A stretch of 52,139 nucleotides of DNA from Verrucomicrobiota bacterium (lineage in GTDB: Bacteria > Verrucomicrobiota > Kiritimatiellia > CAJWTS01), in contig JAQBYD010000002.1 of the NCBI GenBank assembly GCA_027623315.1, positions 1 to 52,139 of the forward strand. The letters are read 5' to 3'. Position numbers and translations under genes: made by a program. The notes beneath the pieces were generated by a model. That model did no database searches. It was given only the letters and a program-made list of their open reading frames with translations, and had not been told where the DNA came from. Of this stretch, positions 1-13,100 are shown one piece after another. Each line of letters begins with the position of its first letter. Position 1 is the stretch's first letter.

Positions 1-714
1 AAGAACGGCGCCTTCTACAACACCGGAAACGACACGATCCTGGGCGATGATCTCTATGCCCATCAGCCCTTCTGCCACCGCACGCTGATCAACAACTATC
101 ACTTCATTTTCGTGTGCAAAACCGACTCCCACAAGCACCTCTATAAGTGGATTAATCTGCTGGAGCCCGGAGAAGATCTTCATACGTACAAGGTGCGCGT
201 GAAGAACAAGGGGAAGTGGGAGCATTACACGTACCGCTACGCCAATGCGGTACCCCTGGTTGAGGCTGAGGGGTCGATGAAAGTCAACTGGTGCGAGGTG
301 ACGGTGACCTCAAAAGGCAAACAGATCCACCATAACGCCTTCATCACCGACTGGGAGATTACCGATAAGAATGTAGCCGGCATCGTGACCGCCGGGCGCG
401 CGCGCTGGAAGATCGAGAACGAGAACAACAACACGCTCAAGAAAAGGGGCTATCACCTGGAGCACAACTTCGGCCACGGCAAGAAGCATCTCTCCTCGCT
501 GTTGGCCACCCTCAATATCCTGGCCTTCCTTTTCCACAGCTTCCTGACCTTCTGCGATGATGCCTATCGGCTGATCCGCGCCACATTGCCTACGCGCCAG
601 ACCTTCTTTGACCATATCCGCTGTCTCACTTGCTATCACTGCTTCCCGTCATGGGCAGCCATGATGGACTTCATGATGCGCGGACTCGAAATCGGGCCCT
701 ACGAAGTGAAGTAA
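1..714 (+). CDS. DDE transposase, C-terminal part (partial at window edge)
   Basis: The frame is open from the first base, so the gene begins upstream of the window; 237 residues are visible. The pattern RWKIENENN followed by TLKKRGYHLEHNFGHG matches the region around the catalytic Glu (Y-R-E/K type signature) of IS4-like DDE transposases. The upstream stretch LGDDLYAHQPFCHRTL probably carries the middle catalytic Asp of the DDE triad. The C-terminus is a hydrophobic helix followed by a short basic and aromatic tail, as usual in these enzymes. The exact IS family cannot be fixed without the N-terminus and the terminal inverted repeats. No partner terminal repeat was recognised downstream. The reading frame is intact, so the element may be functional, but that depends on sequence outside the window. 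Confidence 0.8.
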   Translation, partial: KNGAFYNTGNDTILGDDLYAHQPFCHRTLINNYHFIFVCKTDSHKHLYKWINLLEPGEDLHTYKVRVKNKGKWEHYTYRYANAVPLVEAEGSMKVNWCEVTVTSKGKQIHHNAFITDWEITDKNVAGIVTAGRARWKIENENNNTLKKRGYHLEHNFGHGKKHLSSLLATLNILAFLFHSFLTFCDDAYRLIRATLPTRQTFFDHIRCLTCYHCFPSWAAMMDFMMRGLEIGPYEVK

Positions 715-998
715 ATGCCAGGGGGCTACTGTGCCCTGATGACTTCTTCACGCCATTCCGGCCACGCCTGTGTCCAAAATGACCGATTCTCCCCTGAAAA
801 ACATGCAACGATGCTGGCGCGCCCAGAGCAGGCGCTATCTATCAGCCTCGGCGACCGGACCCATCAGGCGACTCGACACCCAGCGCCGCGCCCTGAATCC
901 CTCAGCGGCGGGAGGTGACGGTCAAAATGAGAACTGCTGAACGGATGCACCCAAGACTGGACGGCGGCGGGGAAATTGCGCTACGCTCCCCGAGTTAC
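715..998. other. Intergenic flank between transposase and DUF1573 gene
   Basis: I see no convincing gene here. It should hold the right end of the insertion element, but no inverted repeat could be matched because the left end is outside the window. A short open frame starts directly at the transposase stop but has no ribosome binding site and no recognisable protein character. A GGGAGG sequence near 910 could serve an alternative start (ATG 927) of the following gene. Confidence 0.5.
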
Positions 999-1727
999 AT
1001 GATCAAGAGACACCAGGCACTCCAGGCCACTGCGGCAGCGCTCGTGCTGGCGGCCACTACCACGGCCGTTCCGGTGGCGGCACAGCTCAGCTGGCTTAAT
1101 GCGGAGCAGAGCTTCACGACCAAGCCGGCCGACACGCAGGTCTTGACCACGTACGCTTTCACCAATCTCGGTTCTTACGTCGTCACGGTTCAGGGCGTCA
1201 AAGCCTCGTGCGGCTGCACGACGGCGAAGCTGGATAAAAAGACCTACGAACCGGGGGAGGGTGGGGTCATCAACACGACCTTCACGATTGGGAACCGGCG
1301 CGGGACGCAGACCAAGCGCATCACGGTGACGACGGACGATCCGCCGAAGAGTAACAAGTCACTTCTTCTGAAGGTTGAGATTCCTCGCGTGGTGGTGGTC
1401 AAGCCGCAATTGGTTTCGTGGAACGTTGGGGAAGCTCATGCGCGGCGAACGATCGAGATCAGCGCGGCCGAGGGCGCCACGGTCGAGCTTGTCGAGGCGT
1501 TGCCCAGCACCGAGGGCGTGGTGGCCGAGACGAAGGTGCTGAAGGAGCAGGGCCAATACGAGATCTCGCTCACTCCGGTGTCGACAGACGCGCCGTTTCG
1601 GGGATTCATTACGCTCAAGGTGAAGATTAACGGAGATGCTATCAAAGAGTATCGGGTCTTCTATCGAGCGCTTCCTGCGATGCCTCCCCCGACCGCACCT
1701 GCCGCGGGCGCCGTCCCGCCGGCATGA
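999..1727 (+). CDS. Secreted DUF1573-domain protein
   Basis: About 242 residues. A Sec signal peptide (MIKR start, then an Ala/Leu-rich core ending near AVPVAAQ) precedes a beta-rich domain with the motif ASCGCTTAKLDK, the CGCT signature of the DUF1573 family. A second Ig-like half follows, and the protein ends in a Pro/Ala-rich tail. DUF1573 proteins are envelope proteins of unsettled function, common in PVC bacteria and Bacteroidetes. I chose the ATG that gives a compact signal peptide. An in-frame ATG at 927 has a better Shine-Dalgarno sequence (GGGAGG) but would add 24 residues before the signal. The stop overlaps the next gene's start (ATGA), implying translational coupling with the rhodanese. 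Confidence 0.75.
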   Translation: MIKRHQALQATAAALVLAATTTAVPVAAQLSWLNAEQSFTTKPADTQVLTTYAFTNLGSYVVTVQGVKASCGCTTAKLDKKTYEPGEGGVINTTFTIGNRRGTQTKRITVTTDDPPKSNKSLLLKVEIPRVVVVKPQLVSWNVGEAHARRTIEISAAEGATVELVEALPSTEGVVAETKVLKEQGQYEISLTPVSTDAPFRGFITLKVKINGDAIKEYRVFYRALPAMPPPTAPAAGAVPPA

Positions 1728-2173
1728 GCGCGGGCATTCGAGCGTGCCTGCGTCAGGGCGTGTCGCTCTGGGCCATTGCACTGCTGCCGGCCATCCTCGC
1801 CATGCTGGTCCATCCGCGTCGCGTCGAGTGGAATCCAGAGACCTTAAGTGAGGGCGAGGTATCGATTGAGCAGGCGCTTGCCTGGGGCGCGTCGGCGATC
1901 TGGCTTGATGCTCGTTCGCGTGCAGATTTCGAGGCGGCGCACGTACCTGGCGCGTTGTTAATGAACGAAGACGAGTGGAACGAGTTGCTCGAGGAGTTCA
2001 TCATGCGTGAATCGGAGCAGCCGGGAGCACCGATTGTCGTCTACTGTGACAGCCGCGAGTGTGGCGCGAGCAAGCATGTGGCCGAGCGGTTGCGTGGTGA
2101 CGAATTTCGATTTCAGAACGTGCATGTTCTGCATGGTGGATGGAAGGCGTGGAGTGAGGCCCGCAATGAATAG
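1724..2173 (+). CDS. Membrane-anchored rhodanese-like protein
   Basis: This 149-residue protein has one N-terminal hydrophobic segment (about residues 15-30) and a rhodanese domain. Residues around WLDARSRADFEAAHVPGAL form the substrate-domain signature, and the active-site Cys lies in VVYCDSRECGAS. Rhodaneses transfer sulfane sulfur through a persulfide on this Cys. The anchor suggests that the domain is tethered to the inner membrane; its side is not certain, but a periplasmic location would suit the neighbours. It is translationally coupled to the DUF1573 gene upstream and lies 15 bases ahead of the MauE-like gene. This suggests a shared job in envelope sulfur or thiol redox chemistry (inference). 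Confidence 0.8.
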   Translation: MSAGIRACLRQGVSLWAIALLPAILAMLVHPRRVEWNPETLSEGEVSIEQALAWGASAIWLDARSRADFEAAHVPGALLMNEDEWNELLEEFIMRESEQPGAPIVVYCDSRECGASKHVAERLRGDEFRFQNVHVLHGGWKAWSEARNE

Positions 2174-2188
2174 GATGGGTCGAGACGC

Positions 2189-2635
2189 ATGATGGCCAAG
2201 CCGATTCAGCCTCTGATTCTATTTGCGATGCGCATGATCGTGGGTGGGGTATTCTTGATCGCGGGAGCGCTCAAGCTCAAGGATCCCGAGGCGTTCTCGA
2301 TCAGCATCCAGGCCTATCGTCTTGTGCCATTTGGTGTGGCGGCGGCGCTGGCGACCTACTTGCCGTGGGTGGAGCTGGTCGTGGGCGGGGCCCTTCTGGC
2401 GGGTTGGCGGATGGCGGGGGCGGCGGCCAGTGTTGCGTTGATGAGCATTGTGTTTATGGGAGCGATTGGCAGTGCGTGGGCGCGTGGGCTGGACATTGCG
2501 TGTGGTTGCCTGGGTGATGCGGGGGGTGGCGCGGTGTCGTATCCGTGGCATATCCTCGGGAATCTCTGCTTGCTGGCGATGGCCCTGATCCTGGTCTGCC
2601 GTGGCGGGCGGCGGATCGATTCCGGGGCAAGGTGA
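2189..2635 (+). CDS. MauE/DoxX-family membrane protein
   Basis: A 148-residue protein with four predicted membrane helices. The first carries MIVGGVFLIAGALKLKDP, a typical DoxX/MauE opening. Between helices three and four is ACGCLGDAGGG, resembling the CGC-G motif of MauE-type proteins. MauE relatives are thought to help disulfide formation or electron transfer to periplasmic thiol proteins. The position directly behind a rhodanese and a CGCT-containing secreted protein supports a thiol-related role. Two adjacent ATG codons could start it (2189 or 2192) and neither has a strong ribosome binding site. Confidence 0.75.
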   Translation: MMAKPIQPLILFAMRMIVGGVFLIAGALKLKDPEAFSISIQAYRLVPFGVAAALATYLPWVELVVGGALLAGWRMAGAAASVALMSIVFMGAIGSAWARGLDIACGCLGDAGGGAVSYPWHILGNLCLLAMALILVCRGGRRIDSGAR

Positions 2636-2674
2636 GGTGGGTGAAACTTTTTTTAAAAAAAGTGATTTGAAGTG

Positions 2675-2703
2675 TTGACATGGGGTGTGGGGATTGATAA
2701 TTT
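2675..2703 (+). promoter_or_regulatory. Probable rRNA operon promoter P1 with UP element
   Basis: A perfect -35 TTGACA (2675-2680) is followed after 17 bases by TAATTT, with an overlapping GATAAT at 15 bases. Directly upstream lies an A/T-rich tract (2645-2668) containing runs of T and A, as in the UP elements of rRNA promoters. Transcription would start near 2710, upstream of the leader boxA and the 16S processing arm, as required. Confidence 0.6.
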
Positions 2704-2795
2704 TGACGCTTGGAATGACACCGGAAGGCGTTGTTTCAGGGCGCGTAGCGGTTCGTTTCTCTAGTCGAAGCGGTAGTGCTACGCGTGCGATTGCT

Positions 2796-2807
2796 TGATC
2801 TTTGATA
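2796..2807 (+). promoter_or_regulatory. Leader boxA-like antitermination site
   Basis: TGATCTTTGATA matches the spacer boxA at 5112 at 10 of 12 positions and resembles the bacterial boxA consensus TGCTCTTTAACA. Both sites sit just upstream of the outer processing arms (of 16S and 23S respectively). This is the site bound by NusB/NusE; nusB itself is at 48924. Confidence 0.5.
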
Positions 2808-2827
2808 ACGGAATAACCCATAATATA

Positions 2828-2872
2828 GACGCCAATATCACTTCGGTTTGGAAGTGGTGTGATTTGCTCGCC
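2828..2872 (+). other. 16S processing stem, 5' arm
   Basis: This leader segment is complementary to 4690-4739 downstream of 16S, with matched blocks such as CTTCGGT, TGGTGTGATTTGCT and GCCAATATC interrupted by few mismatches. The two arms enclose 16S, the typical RNase III substrate for release of pre-16S. Confidence 0.7.
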
Positions 2873-2970
2873 ATGTGATTCCCTTCGGGGGATTGGATGG
2901 CAGGTTTGTGTAAGCTAGAAATCATTCGTTGTGTATCTTTCGGGGTACGCGACGCTTTTGATACTGTTTT

Positions 2971-4545
<1,575 letters not shown>

Positions 4546-4689
4546 TCTAAGGAGCAATCGCGAACGCGAAAGTGTTCTGCGATATGGTCAATCTGACCGC
4601 GACCGCGTTATGCGGATCCGCGGGCAGGCGTTCGATCTCCATTATTGAGATCGCGACGTACATTATTACGACGCACTCATCTGCTGTTC

Positions 4690-4739
4690 GGCGCAGCAAA
4701 TCATACCATTTCCCGACCGAAGAGGGATACTGGCGGTCA
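4690..4739 (+). other. 16S processing stem, 3' arm
   Basis: Reverse complement of the leader arm at 2828-2872 (for example AGCAAATCATACCA against TGGTGTGATTTGCT, and ACCGAAG against CTTCGGT). It is the downstream half of the long stem expected to be cut when 16S is released. The rest of the 16S-tRNA spacer (4546-4689 and 4740-4783) shows no gene. Confidence 0.7.
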
Positions 4740-4783
4740 TTGTGGGTTATTCTGGCGGTTGGCGATCGGAAACCGATTTTACC

Positions 4784-4856
4784 GGGGGCATAGCTCAGTT
4801 GGCAGAGCACGAGCTTTGCAAGCTCGGGGTCACCGGTTCGAACCCGGTTGCCTCCA
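4784..4856 (+). tRNA. tRNA-Ala (TGC)
   Basis: Cloverleaf: acceptor GGGGGCA/TGCCTCC with one G-U pair, D-arm with AGCTCAGTTGGCAGAGC, anticodon stem CGAGC/GCTCG with loop TTTGCAA giving anticodon TGC, and T-loop GGTTCGAACC. The discriminator is A. The 3' CCA is not encoded, unlike in the neighbouring tRNA-Ile. Confidence 0.96.
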
Positions 4857-4875
4857 GCCTCCTGAAGGAGGAAGG

Positions 4876-4917
4876 ATGAAACTGGAAGTATGAAGCCGGA
4901 AGCATGAAACCGAAAGG
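4876..4917 (+). repeat. Three imperfect 14-bp tandem repeats between the tRNA genes
   Basis: Units ATGAAACTGGAAGT, ATGAAGCCGGAAGC and ATGAAACCGAAAGG follow one another without gaps. They fill nearly half of the 104-base spacer between tRNA-Ala and tRNA-Ile. No function is apparent. Confidence 0.75.
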
Positions 4918-4960
4918 CTCAGTGTATACGATGGATTTTCATCCTTCAGCCTTGTCTCCA

Positions 4961-5037
4961 GGGCGTGTAGCTCAGTTGGTTAGAGCGCATCCCTGATAAG
5001 GATGAGGTCGCTGGTTCGACTCCAGCCACGCCCACCA
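4961..5037 (+). tRNA. tRNA-Ile (GAT)
   Basis: Acceptor GGGCGTG/CACGCCC, D-arm with AGCTCAGTTGGTTAGAGC, anticodon stem CATCC/GGATG with loop CTGATAA giving anticodon GAT, and T-loop GGTTCGACTCC. The terminal CCA is encoded. It is the second tRNA of the spacer, reversing the common Ile-Ala order. Confidence 0.96.
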
Positions 5038-5041
5038 TAAG

Positions 5042-5105
5042 TTTTGTTTTTCGGCTGTGATGCACCCGGGTGAAGCCTGCGGCGCCTGTCAGCCGAAAAG
5101 CAAAA
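5042..5105 (+). other. Stable hairpin in the tRNA-Ile to 23S spacer
   Basis: Arms TTTTGTTTTTCGGCTG (5042-5057) and CAGCCGAAAAGCAAAA (5090-5105) pair over 16 positions with one G-U. The loop contains the palindrome CACCCGGGTG. It lies just after the tRNA-Ile CCA and before boxA, so it is probably a processing hairpin. A terminator role is unlikely inside an rRNA operon. Confidence 0.65.
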
Positions 5106-5111
5106 ATTTAT

Positions 5112-5123
5112 TGTTCTTTGACA
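5112..5123 (+). promoter_or_regulatory. Spacer boxA antitermination site
   Basis: TGTTCTTTGACA is close to the boxA consensus and occupies the usual place between the spacer tRNAs and 23S. It directly precedes the 23S 5' processing arm. Confidence 0.7.
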
Positions 5124-5126
5124 ATT

Positions 5127-5173
5127 GAATAGCAGAGGTAATAGGCATCAGCACCGAGGATAACTCTGGCGAT
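5127..5173 (+). other. 23S processing stem, 5' arm
   Basis: Complementary to 8172-8213 behind 23S. Matching blocks include GAATAGCA, GGTAA, CAGCAC, CGAGG and CTCTGGCGAT. This is the long stem that brackets pre-23S and is cut by RNase III. Confidence 0.75.
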
Positions 5174-5216
5174 CTGTCTATGGCGGCCACTTCGGTGGAC
5201 GTTCTAGAAAAGATTT

Positions 5217-8164
<2,948 letters not shown>

Positions 8165-8171
8165 ATTCCCC

Positions 8172-8213
8172 ATCGTCAGAGCCCTCGTGCTGAACCTGTT
8201 ACCTTTGCTATTC
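8172..8213 (+). other. 23S processing stem, 3' arm
   Basis: Reverse complement of 5127-5173 with few mismatches (ATCGTCAGAG opposite CTCTGGCGAT, TGCTATTC opposite GAATAGCA). It closes the long stem around 23S, directly behind the mature 3' end. Confidence 0.75.
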
Positions 8214-8271
8214 TTTTCTTTTTATATTGGTTACTGGCTGTCTACCGATAGCCAGCTGACCAACCACCATT

Positions 8272-8392
8272 TTTTCCGGTGATCATAGCGAGGAGGAAAC
8301 ACCCGTTCCCATTCCGAACACGGAAGTGAAGGGCCTCAACGGCGATGGTACTGTGGCACTCGGCCATGGGAGAGTAGCAAGTTGCCGGGAAA
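8272..8392 (+). rRNA. rrf: 5S ribosomal RNA
   Basis: Contains CCGTTCCCATTCCGAACACGGAAGTGAAG-type loops B and C and GGGAGAGTAGCAAG, all conserved in bacterial 5S. The ends TTTTCCGGTG and GCCGGGAAA pair to form helix I, giving 121 bases. It is the last gene of the rrn operon. Confidence 0.93.
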
Positions 8393-8403
8393 TCCTTACC
8401 AAG

Positions 8404-8438
8404 GGGTCCGTGGCGTATGCCACGGACCCTTTGCTTTT
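8404..8438 (+). terminator. Rho-independent terminator of the rrn operon
   Basis: A perfect 11-bp stem, GGGTCCGTGGC and GCCACGGACCC, with a GTAT loop is followed by TTTGCTTTT. It lies 11 bases behind 5S. Confidence 0.93.
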
Positions 8439-8494
8439 CAACGGCGCGTCGCGGTCGCGCCTTTCGCGCCCCGCCGCGCGCGTCTTATGGGGCA

Positions 8495-8523
8495 TTGACA
8501 CAGTCACACCTGCGCCCTACGAT
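8495..8523 (+). promoter_or_regulatory. Sigma-70-type promoter for ispD
   Basis: Perfect -35 TTGACA, exactly 17 bases of spacer, then TACGAT (four of six consensus positions). Transcription would start about 38 bases ahead of the ispD ATG and just behind the rrn terminator. Confidence 0.65.
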
Positions 8524-8567
8524 GCAAATGGGCATGTGAGTTTTCACCAAGAATTGGGTTCTACTAT

Positions 8568-9245
8568 ATGAATGCAGGGCTAATCGTCGCAGCGGGGAAG
8601 AGCGAACGCATGGGGCCGACGGCCGACAAGGCGTTCCTCAACCTGGGAAGCAAGCCGGTCATTGCCTATTCGGTCATCGCCTACGAACGATGTCCGGATA
8701 TCGACACCATCGTGCTGGTCGTTCGCAAAGATCGCGTCGATGCGGCGCGGGCCATGGCTAAAATATATGGCTGCGCCAAGGTGCTCAAAGTCGTAGCCGG
8801 CGGCGCCAGCCGACAGGTTTCAGTCGCCAATGGCCTCGATGTCGTCGGCGACGAGACGCGCATCGTTTCGGTGCATGACGGGGCTCGCCCCTGCGTGACG
8901 CCACAATTGATCAGCGAGACCATCGCGGTCGCACGCAAGCATGGCTCCGGAGTTGCCGCGTATAAGATCACGGATACCGTGAAGCACGTGGAGCGAGGTG
9001 TGAAGGTCACGAGGACCATGGACCGCTCTAAACTTTGGGCCGTGCAGACGCCGCAGACCTTTAAATTCGAAATTCTTAGCAAGGCATATGAATTCGTTAA
9101 AAAGAAGAAGCTATCGGTCACCGACGACGCCCAGGCCGTGGAATCGATCGACGGCGAGGTCCGTCTCGTGCCCGCGCCCCTGTCGAATATGAAAATCACC
9201 TGCCCCGATGACCTCGTGCTGGCGACAATCCTCTTAGGCCTCTAG
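8568..9245 (+). CDS. ispD: 2-C-methyl-D-erythritol 4-phosphate cytidylyltransferase
   Basis: 225 residues, the normal IspD length. It catalyses CTP + MEP to CDP-ME in the MEP isoprenoid pathway (cytosol). The N-terminal nucleotide-binding loop GLIVAAGKSERMG, the HDGARPC motif, the TDTVK segment, TPQTF and VTDDAQAVE are all present and in the expected order. Only a poor ribosome binding site precedes the first ATG, but homology begins at once after it. IspF, often next to IspD, is not adjacent. The gene has its own promoter behind the rrn terminator and is followed by a metallophosphoesterase. Confidence 0.93.
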   Translation: MNAGLIVAAGKSERMGPTADKAFLNLGSKPVIAYSVIAYERCPDIDTIVLVVRKDRVDAARAMAKIYGCAKVLKVVAGGASRQVSVANGLDVVGDETRIVSVHDGARPCVTPQLISETIAVARKHGSGVAAYKITDTVKHVERGVKVTRTMDRSKLWAVQTPQTFKFEILSKAYEFVKKKKLSVTDDAQAVESIDGEVRLVPAPLSNMKITCPDDLVLATILLGL

Positions 9246-9249
9246 GCAC

Positions 9250-9282
9250 TCGACAGGACGTGCACGCTGTGCCGCCTGTCGA
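9250..9282 (+). other. Hairpin in the ispD-phosphoesterase gap
   Basis: Perfect 8-base arms TCGACAGG and CCTGTCGA with a 17-base loop lie five bases behind the ispD stop. No T-run follows, so it may be an RNA-stability or attenuation element instead of a simple terminator. Confidence 0.4.
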
Positions 9283-9325
9283 ACTGCCGATCAAGGTTGC
9301 AAGCCCACAAAAGACGACTCCGATC

Positions 9326-10048
9326 ATGAAATATGCGATTCTAGGCGACATACACGCAAATCTGGAAGCGCTGCGCGCCGTGCTTGAGGACGCCGCCACG
9401 CAGGACGTGGGACGATACCTCTGCGTGGGCGATATCGTGGGCTACAACGCCGATCCGAACGAGTGCGTCAAAATCGTTCGTGATCTCGATTGTGTAACCG
9501 TACGCGGGAACCATGACCACTATGTCAGCGAGAACGACGCCCTGGGTGACCTGAATCCGGTCGCGGCGAATGTCGTGCGCTGGACCAGGGCGGAACTCGG
9601 ACCTGACCATCTCAGCTACCTGAGCGGTCTGCGCCTGGTGCAGGCTGTGGATGGATTCACCCTGGTGCACAGTACGCTGGATATGCCCGAGAAGTGGGGA
9701 TACGTATTCGAAGTGGTCGAGGCTGACGCGAGCTTCAATTACCAGACCACCGCGGTCTGTTTTCACGGCCACACGCATGTTCCCGTACTTTACGAGAAAG
9801 CGTCCGGCGTACGTCGCTCCGGATATAAATGTCTCAAGGCCACGATGGGTAAGAAGTATTTCATCAACGTGGGCAGCGTGGGGCAACCCCGCGATGGCGA
9901 CCCGCGCGCCGCGTATGTCGTCTACGACGGCGAGGGGCGCGATGTCGAACTTCGCCGCGTACGCTACGATGTCACCACGGCCCAGGAGAAGATCCTCGCG
10001 GCCGGACTCCCCAAGGCCCTCGCCGCCCGGCTTGCAGTCGGGAAGTGA
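9326..10048 (+). CDS. Calcineurin-like metallophosphoesterase
   Basis: 240 residues starting MKYAILGDIHANLEAL. The metal-binding motifs of the YfcE/MJ0936 type are seen in order: GDIHAN, CVGDIVGY, RGNHD, then HGHTH, with NVGSVGQPRDGDPRAAY near the end. These enzymes are two-metal phosphodiesterases; the substrate cannot be told from sequence. I chose the internal ATG because the longer in-frame start would add 22 residues lacking homology character. It sits between ispD and secA with no clear operon partner. Confidence 0.88.
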   Translation: MKYAILGDIHANLEALRAVLEDAATQDVGRYLCVGDIVGYNADPNECVKIVRDLDCVTVRGNHDHYVSENDALGDLNPVAANVVRWTRAELGPDHLSYLSGLRLVQAVDGFTLVHSTLDMPEKWGYVFEVVEADASFNYQTTAVCFHGHTHVPVLYEKASGVRRSGYKCLKATMGKKYFINVGSVGQPRDGDPRAAYVVYDGEGRDVELRRVRYDVTTAQEKILAAGLPKALAARLAVGK

Positions 10049-10050
10049 CT

Positions 10051-10059
10051 TGTTATGAT
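10051..10059 (+). promoter_or_regulatory. Possible extended -10 promoter for secA
   Basis: TGTTATGAT forms an extended -10 (TGn plus TATGAT) starting three bases behind the phosphoesterase stop. The -35 region is weak (TTGCAG at 16 bases). It lies about 70 bases before secA. Confidence 0.35.
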
Positions 10060-10131
10060 TCGGGCCGACTGCGGGTTTAACTCCAGACCGGCCGAACGCT
10101 GCTGTTGGCAACTTCATGAAAGCGATTGAGC

Positions 10132-13100
10132 ATGGTTCAAGCAGTACTTAAGAAGATCCTCGGGACGAAAGCCCAGCGCGATATCAAGCGCATGCGCCCC
10201 ATTGTGGCGCGAATTAACGTTCTCGAGGAACAGTTTCAGGCGCTGACCGATGAGCAACTCCAGGCCAAAACGGCCGAGTTCAGGCAAAGAATCACGGATG
10301 GCGAAACCACCGATGACATCCTGGAGGAAGCCTTCGCCACCGTAAAGAACGCCTGCCGCCGACTCGTCGGAACGGCGGCCAACGTGTGTGGTCATGAACT
10401 GCCCTGGGACATGATCCCGTTCGACTGCCAGCTTATGGGCGCCATGGTTCTGCACCGGGGCAAGATCGCCGAGATGCAGACGGGCGAAGGCAAGACGCTC
10501 GTCGCGACGATGCCGCTCTATCTCAACGCCCTGCCCGGTCACAACGTACACCTGGTGACCGTGAACGACTACCTCGCCCGCCGGGACTCGGAGTGGATGG
10601 GGCATGTCTTCGAATTTCTGGGAATGCGCGTGGGCTGTATCCAGAACCAGATGCGGCCCTCCGAACGTCGCGAGGAATATGCGAAGGATATCACCTACGG
10701 AACGAACAGTGAGTTCGGATTCGATTACCTGCGCGATAATGGAACGGCGCACACGGCCGACGAGCAAGTGCAGAGAGGCTATCATTTCGCGATCGTCGAT
10801 GAGATCGACAGCATCCTCATCGATGAAGCACGGACGCCACTGATTATTTCCGGTCCGTCGCCCGATGAGTCCACTCACAAGTATTTCGATTCGAAGCCTC
10901 GCGTCGATGCGCTGATTCGCAAGCAACGCGATCTCTGTACCCGATTGGCCACCGAAGCCAAAGCATTGCTCGAGCAGGAGGAAGTGGAAGCAGCCAAGCT
11001 CAAGATGTACCAGGTGCATAACGGCATGCCGAAGAACAAGCAGCTCATGAAGATGCTCGAGGAGCCCTCGTTGCGGCGCCTGCTGGAGCAGATCGAAGCG
11101 GCCATGCTCACGGATATGCGTAAGGAGCAAGGCCGCGAACTTCGTGAAGAGCTCTACTTTACGATCGATGAGAAAGGACACGACGCCAACCTGACCGACC
11201 GCGGCTGCGAGGCGTTGAACCCGACGGACCCGGAAGCTTACGTGCTTCCAGACATGGTCGAGGCCATGAGTGTTTTGGATACCCAGAGCGAGTTGAGTGA
11301 AGAAGAGAAAAATCAGCGTCTGCAGGAGATCCAGCAACAGTTCCTGGAGAAGAGCGAACGTATTCACACCGTCGACCAGTTGATCAGGGCCTACTGCGTC
11401 TACGAGAAGGATGTCGAGTACGTCGTGCAGGGCAACCAGGTCATGATCGTCGACGAGTTCACAGGGCGTATCATGCAGGGCCGCCGCTGGAGCGATGGGT
11501 TGCACCAGGCCATCGAAGCCAAGGAAGGCGTCAAGATTGAACGCGAGACCCAGACCCTGGCAACGATCACGATTCAAAACTACTTCCGCATGTACGAGAA
11601 GCTGTCCGGCATGACCGGCACGGCGGAAACGGAGGCCGATGAATTCAGCCAGATCTACAATCTTGATGTCGCCTGCGTGGAGACCAACCGCCCGGTACGC
11701 CGCATCGACTACAACGACTGCATATACAAAACGCAGCGCGAGAAATTCAACGCGGTAGTCGAGGAGGTCGAGGACTGCCATCAGCGCGAGCAGCCTGTCC
11801 TCGTGGGTACGATCTCCGTGGACTCCTCCGAACTCCTGAGTCGGATGTTAAGGCGTAAGAATATCCCGCACAGCGTGCTGAATGCAAAGAACCATGAAGG
11901 CGAGGCCGAGATCGTGGCGCGCGCCGGACAACCCGGGGCGGTGACGATTGCCACAAACATGGCCGGGCGCGGCACCGATATTAAGCTCGGGCCGGGCGTC
12001 GTGCATCTTGAGCGAAGTGTGGTGGAGTCTGGCCTCGAGCTGGATGGGCGCTTGAACGGACAATCGCTGCGCCACCTCCTGGAAGAGACGCCCTGCGGCC
12101 TGCACGTGCTGGGCTCCGAGCGCCACGAGTCGCGGCGCATCGACCGCCAGCTGCGCGGACGCAGTGGACGACAGGGAGACCCCGGGTCGTCCCGCTTCTA
12201 TGTATCCCTCGAAGATGACCTGATGCGTCTCTTCGGATCGGACCGTATCGCCGGAATCATGGAGAAGCTTGGGCTCGAGGAAGGGCAGGTCCTCGAGCAC
12301 AAGTGGTTGAACAAGTCCATCGAGAATGCGCAACGCAAGGTGGAGCAACAGAATTTCTCCATTCGAAAGCGCACGCTCGAGTACGACGACGTGATGAACA
12401 AGCAGCGCGAGATCGTCTACAGTTTCCGCGGGGATGTGGTGCGTAGTGAGAACGTCAGGGAGATTGTCTACGATGTCTTTCATGACGTCGTCGAGAATCG
12501 CGTGGAGGCGTACAGCGAGTCGAATGACGAGGGCGCCGTGCATGAACTCCTCGAGTGGTGCCAGTCGTCTTTCCCGATTGCCGTACGCGAAGACGAGATC
12601 ATGTCCAATCCCGAAGACCCGGACTCGGTGAAGAACACGATCTACGACAAGGTCAAGCAAGCCTACGACCTCAAGGTTGCGGCGGAGGAGTCGGAACATT
12701 TTCAGCGCATGGAACAGCAGGTCGTTTTGCACGCGATCGACTCGCAGTGGCAGGATTATCTGCGCGCCATGGACAACCTTCGGCAAGACGTTGGGCTACG
12801 TGCGTATGGGCAGCAGGACCCCTTGGTCGAGTTTAAGCGCGAAGCGTATACGATGTTCCAGGATCTGATGAACAGCATCTACCACGATGTCGTAACCTCG
12901 GTCTTCCGGTCCTCAACATCGCTTCGCTCCTTTGAAAATTTCCTGGCGTCGCTCCCGCAGACGATGGTGGTGCATGACGACGTCAGCGCCATGGGCCAGG
13001 CGCGTCAGCAGCGGCCTGCGGATAACGGAGGGGGCAGGTCCTCATCGGCCGTGGACGAGGCCATCGCCGCCGCCCAACCGGTCCGCCGTGAGGCGGCCAA

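Noticed and set aside
715..918. 67-codon open frame directly after the transposase stop
   Set aside because: No ribosome binding site, no protein-like composition, and likely within the insertion-element end.
2795..2824. TTGATC, 18 bases, CATAAT as a second rrn promoter
   Set aside because: Transcription would start inside the 16S processing arm (2828-2872), which would destroy the stem. The segment fits better as a leader boxA (2796-2807).
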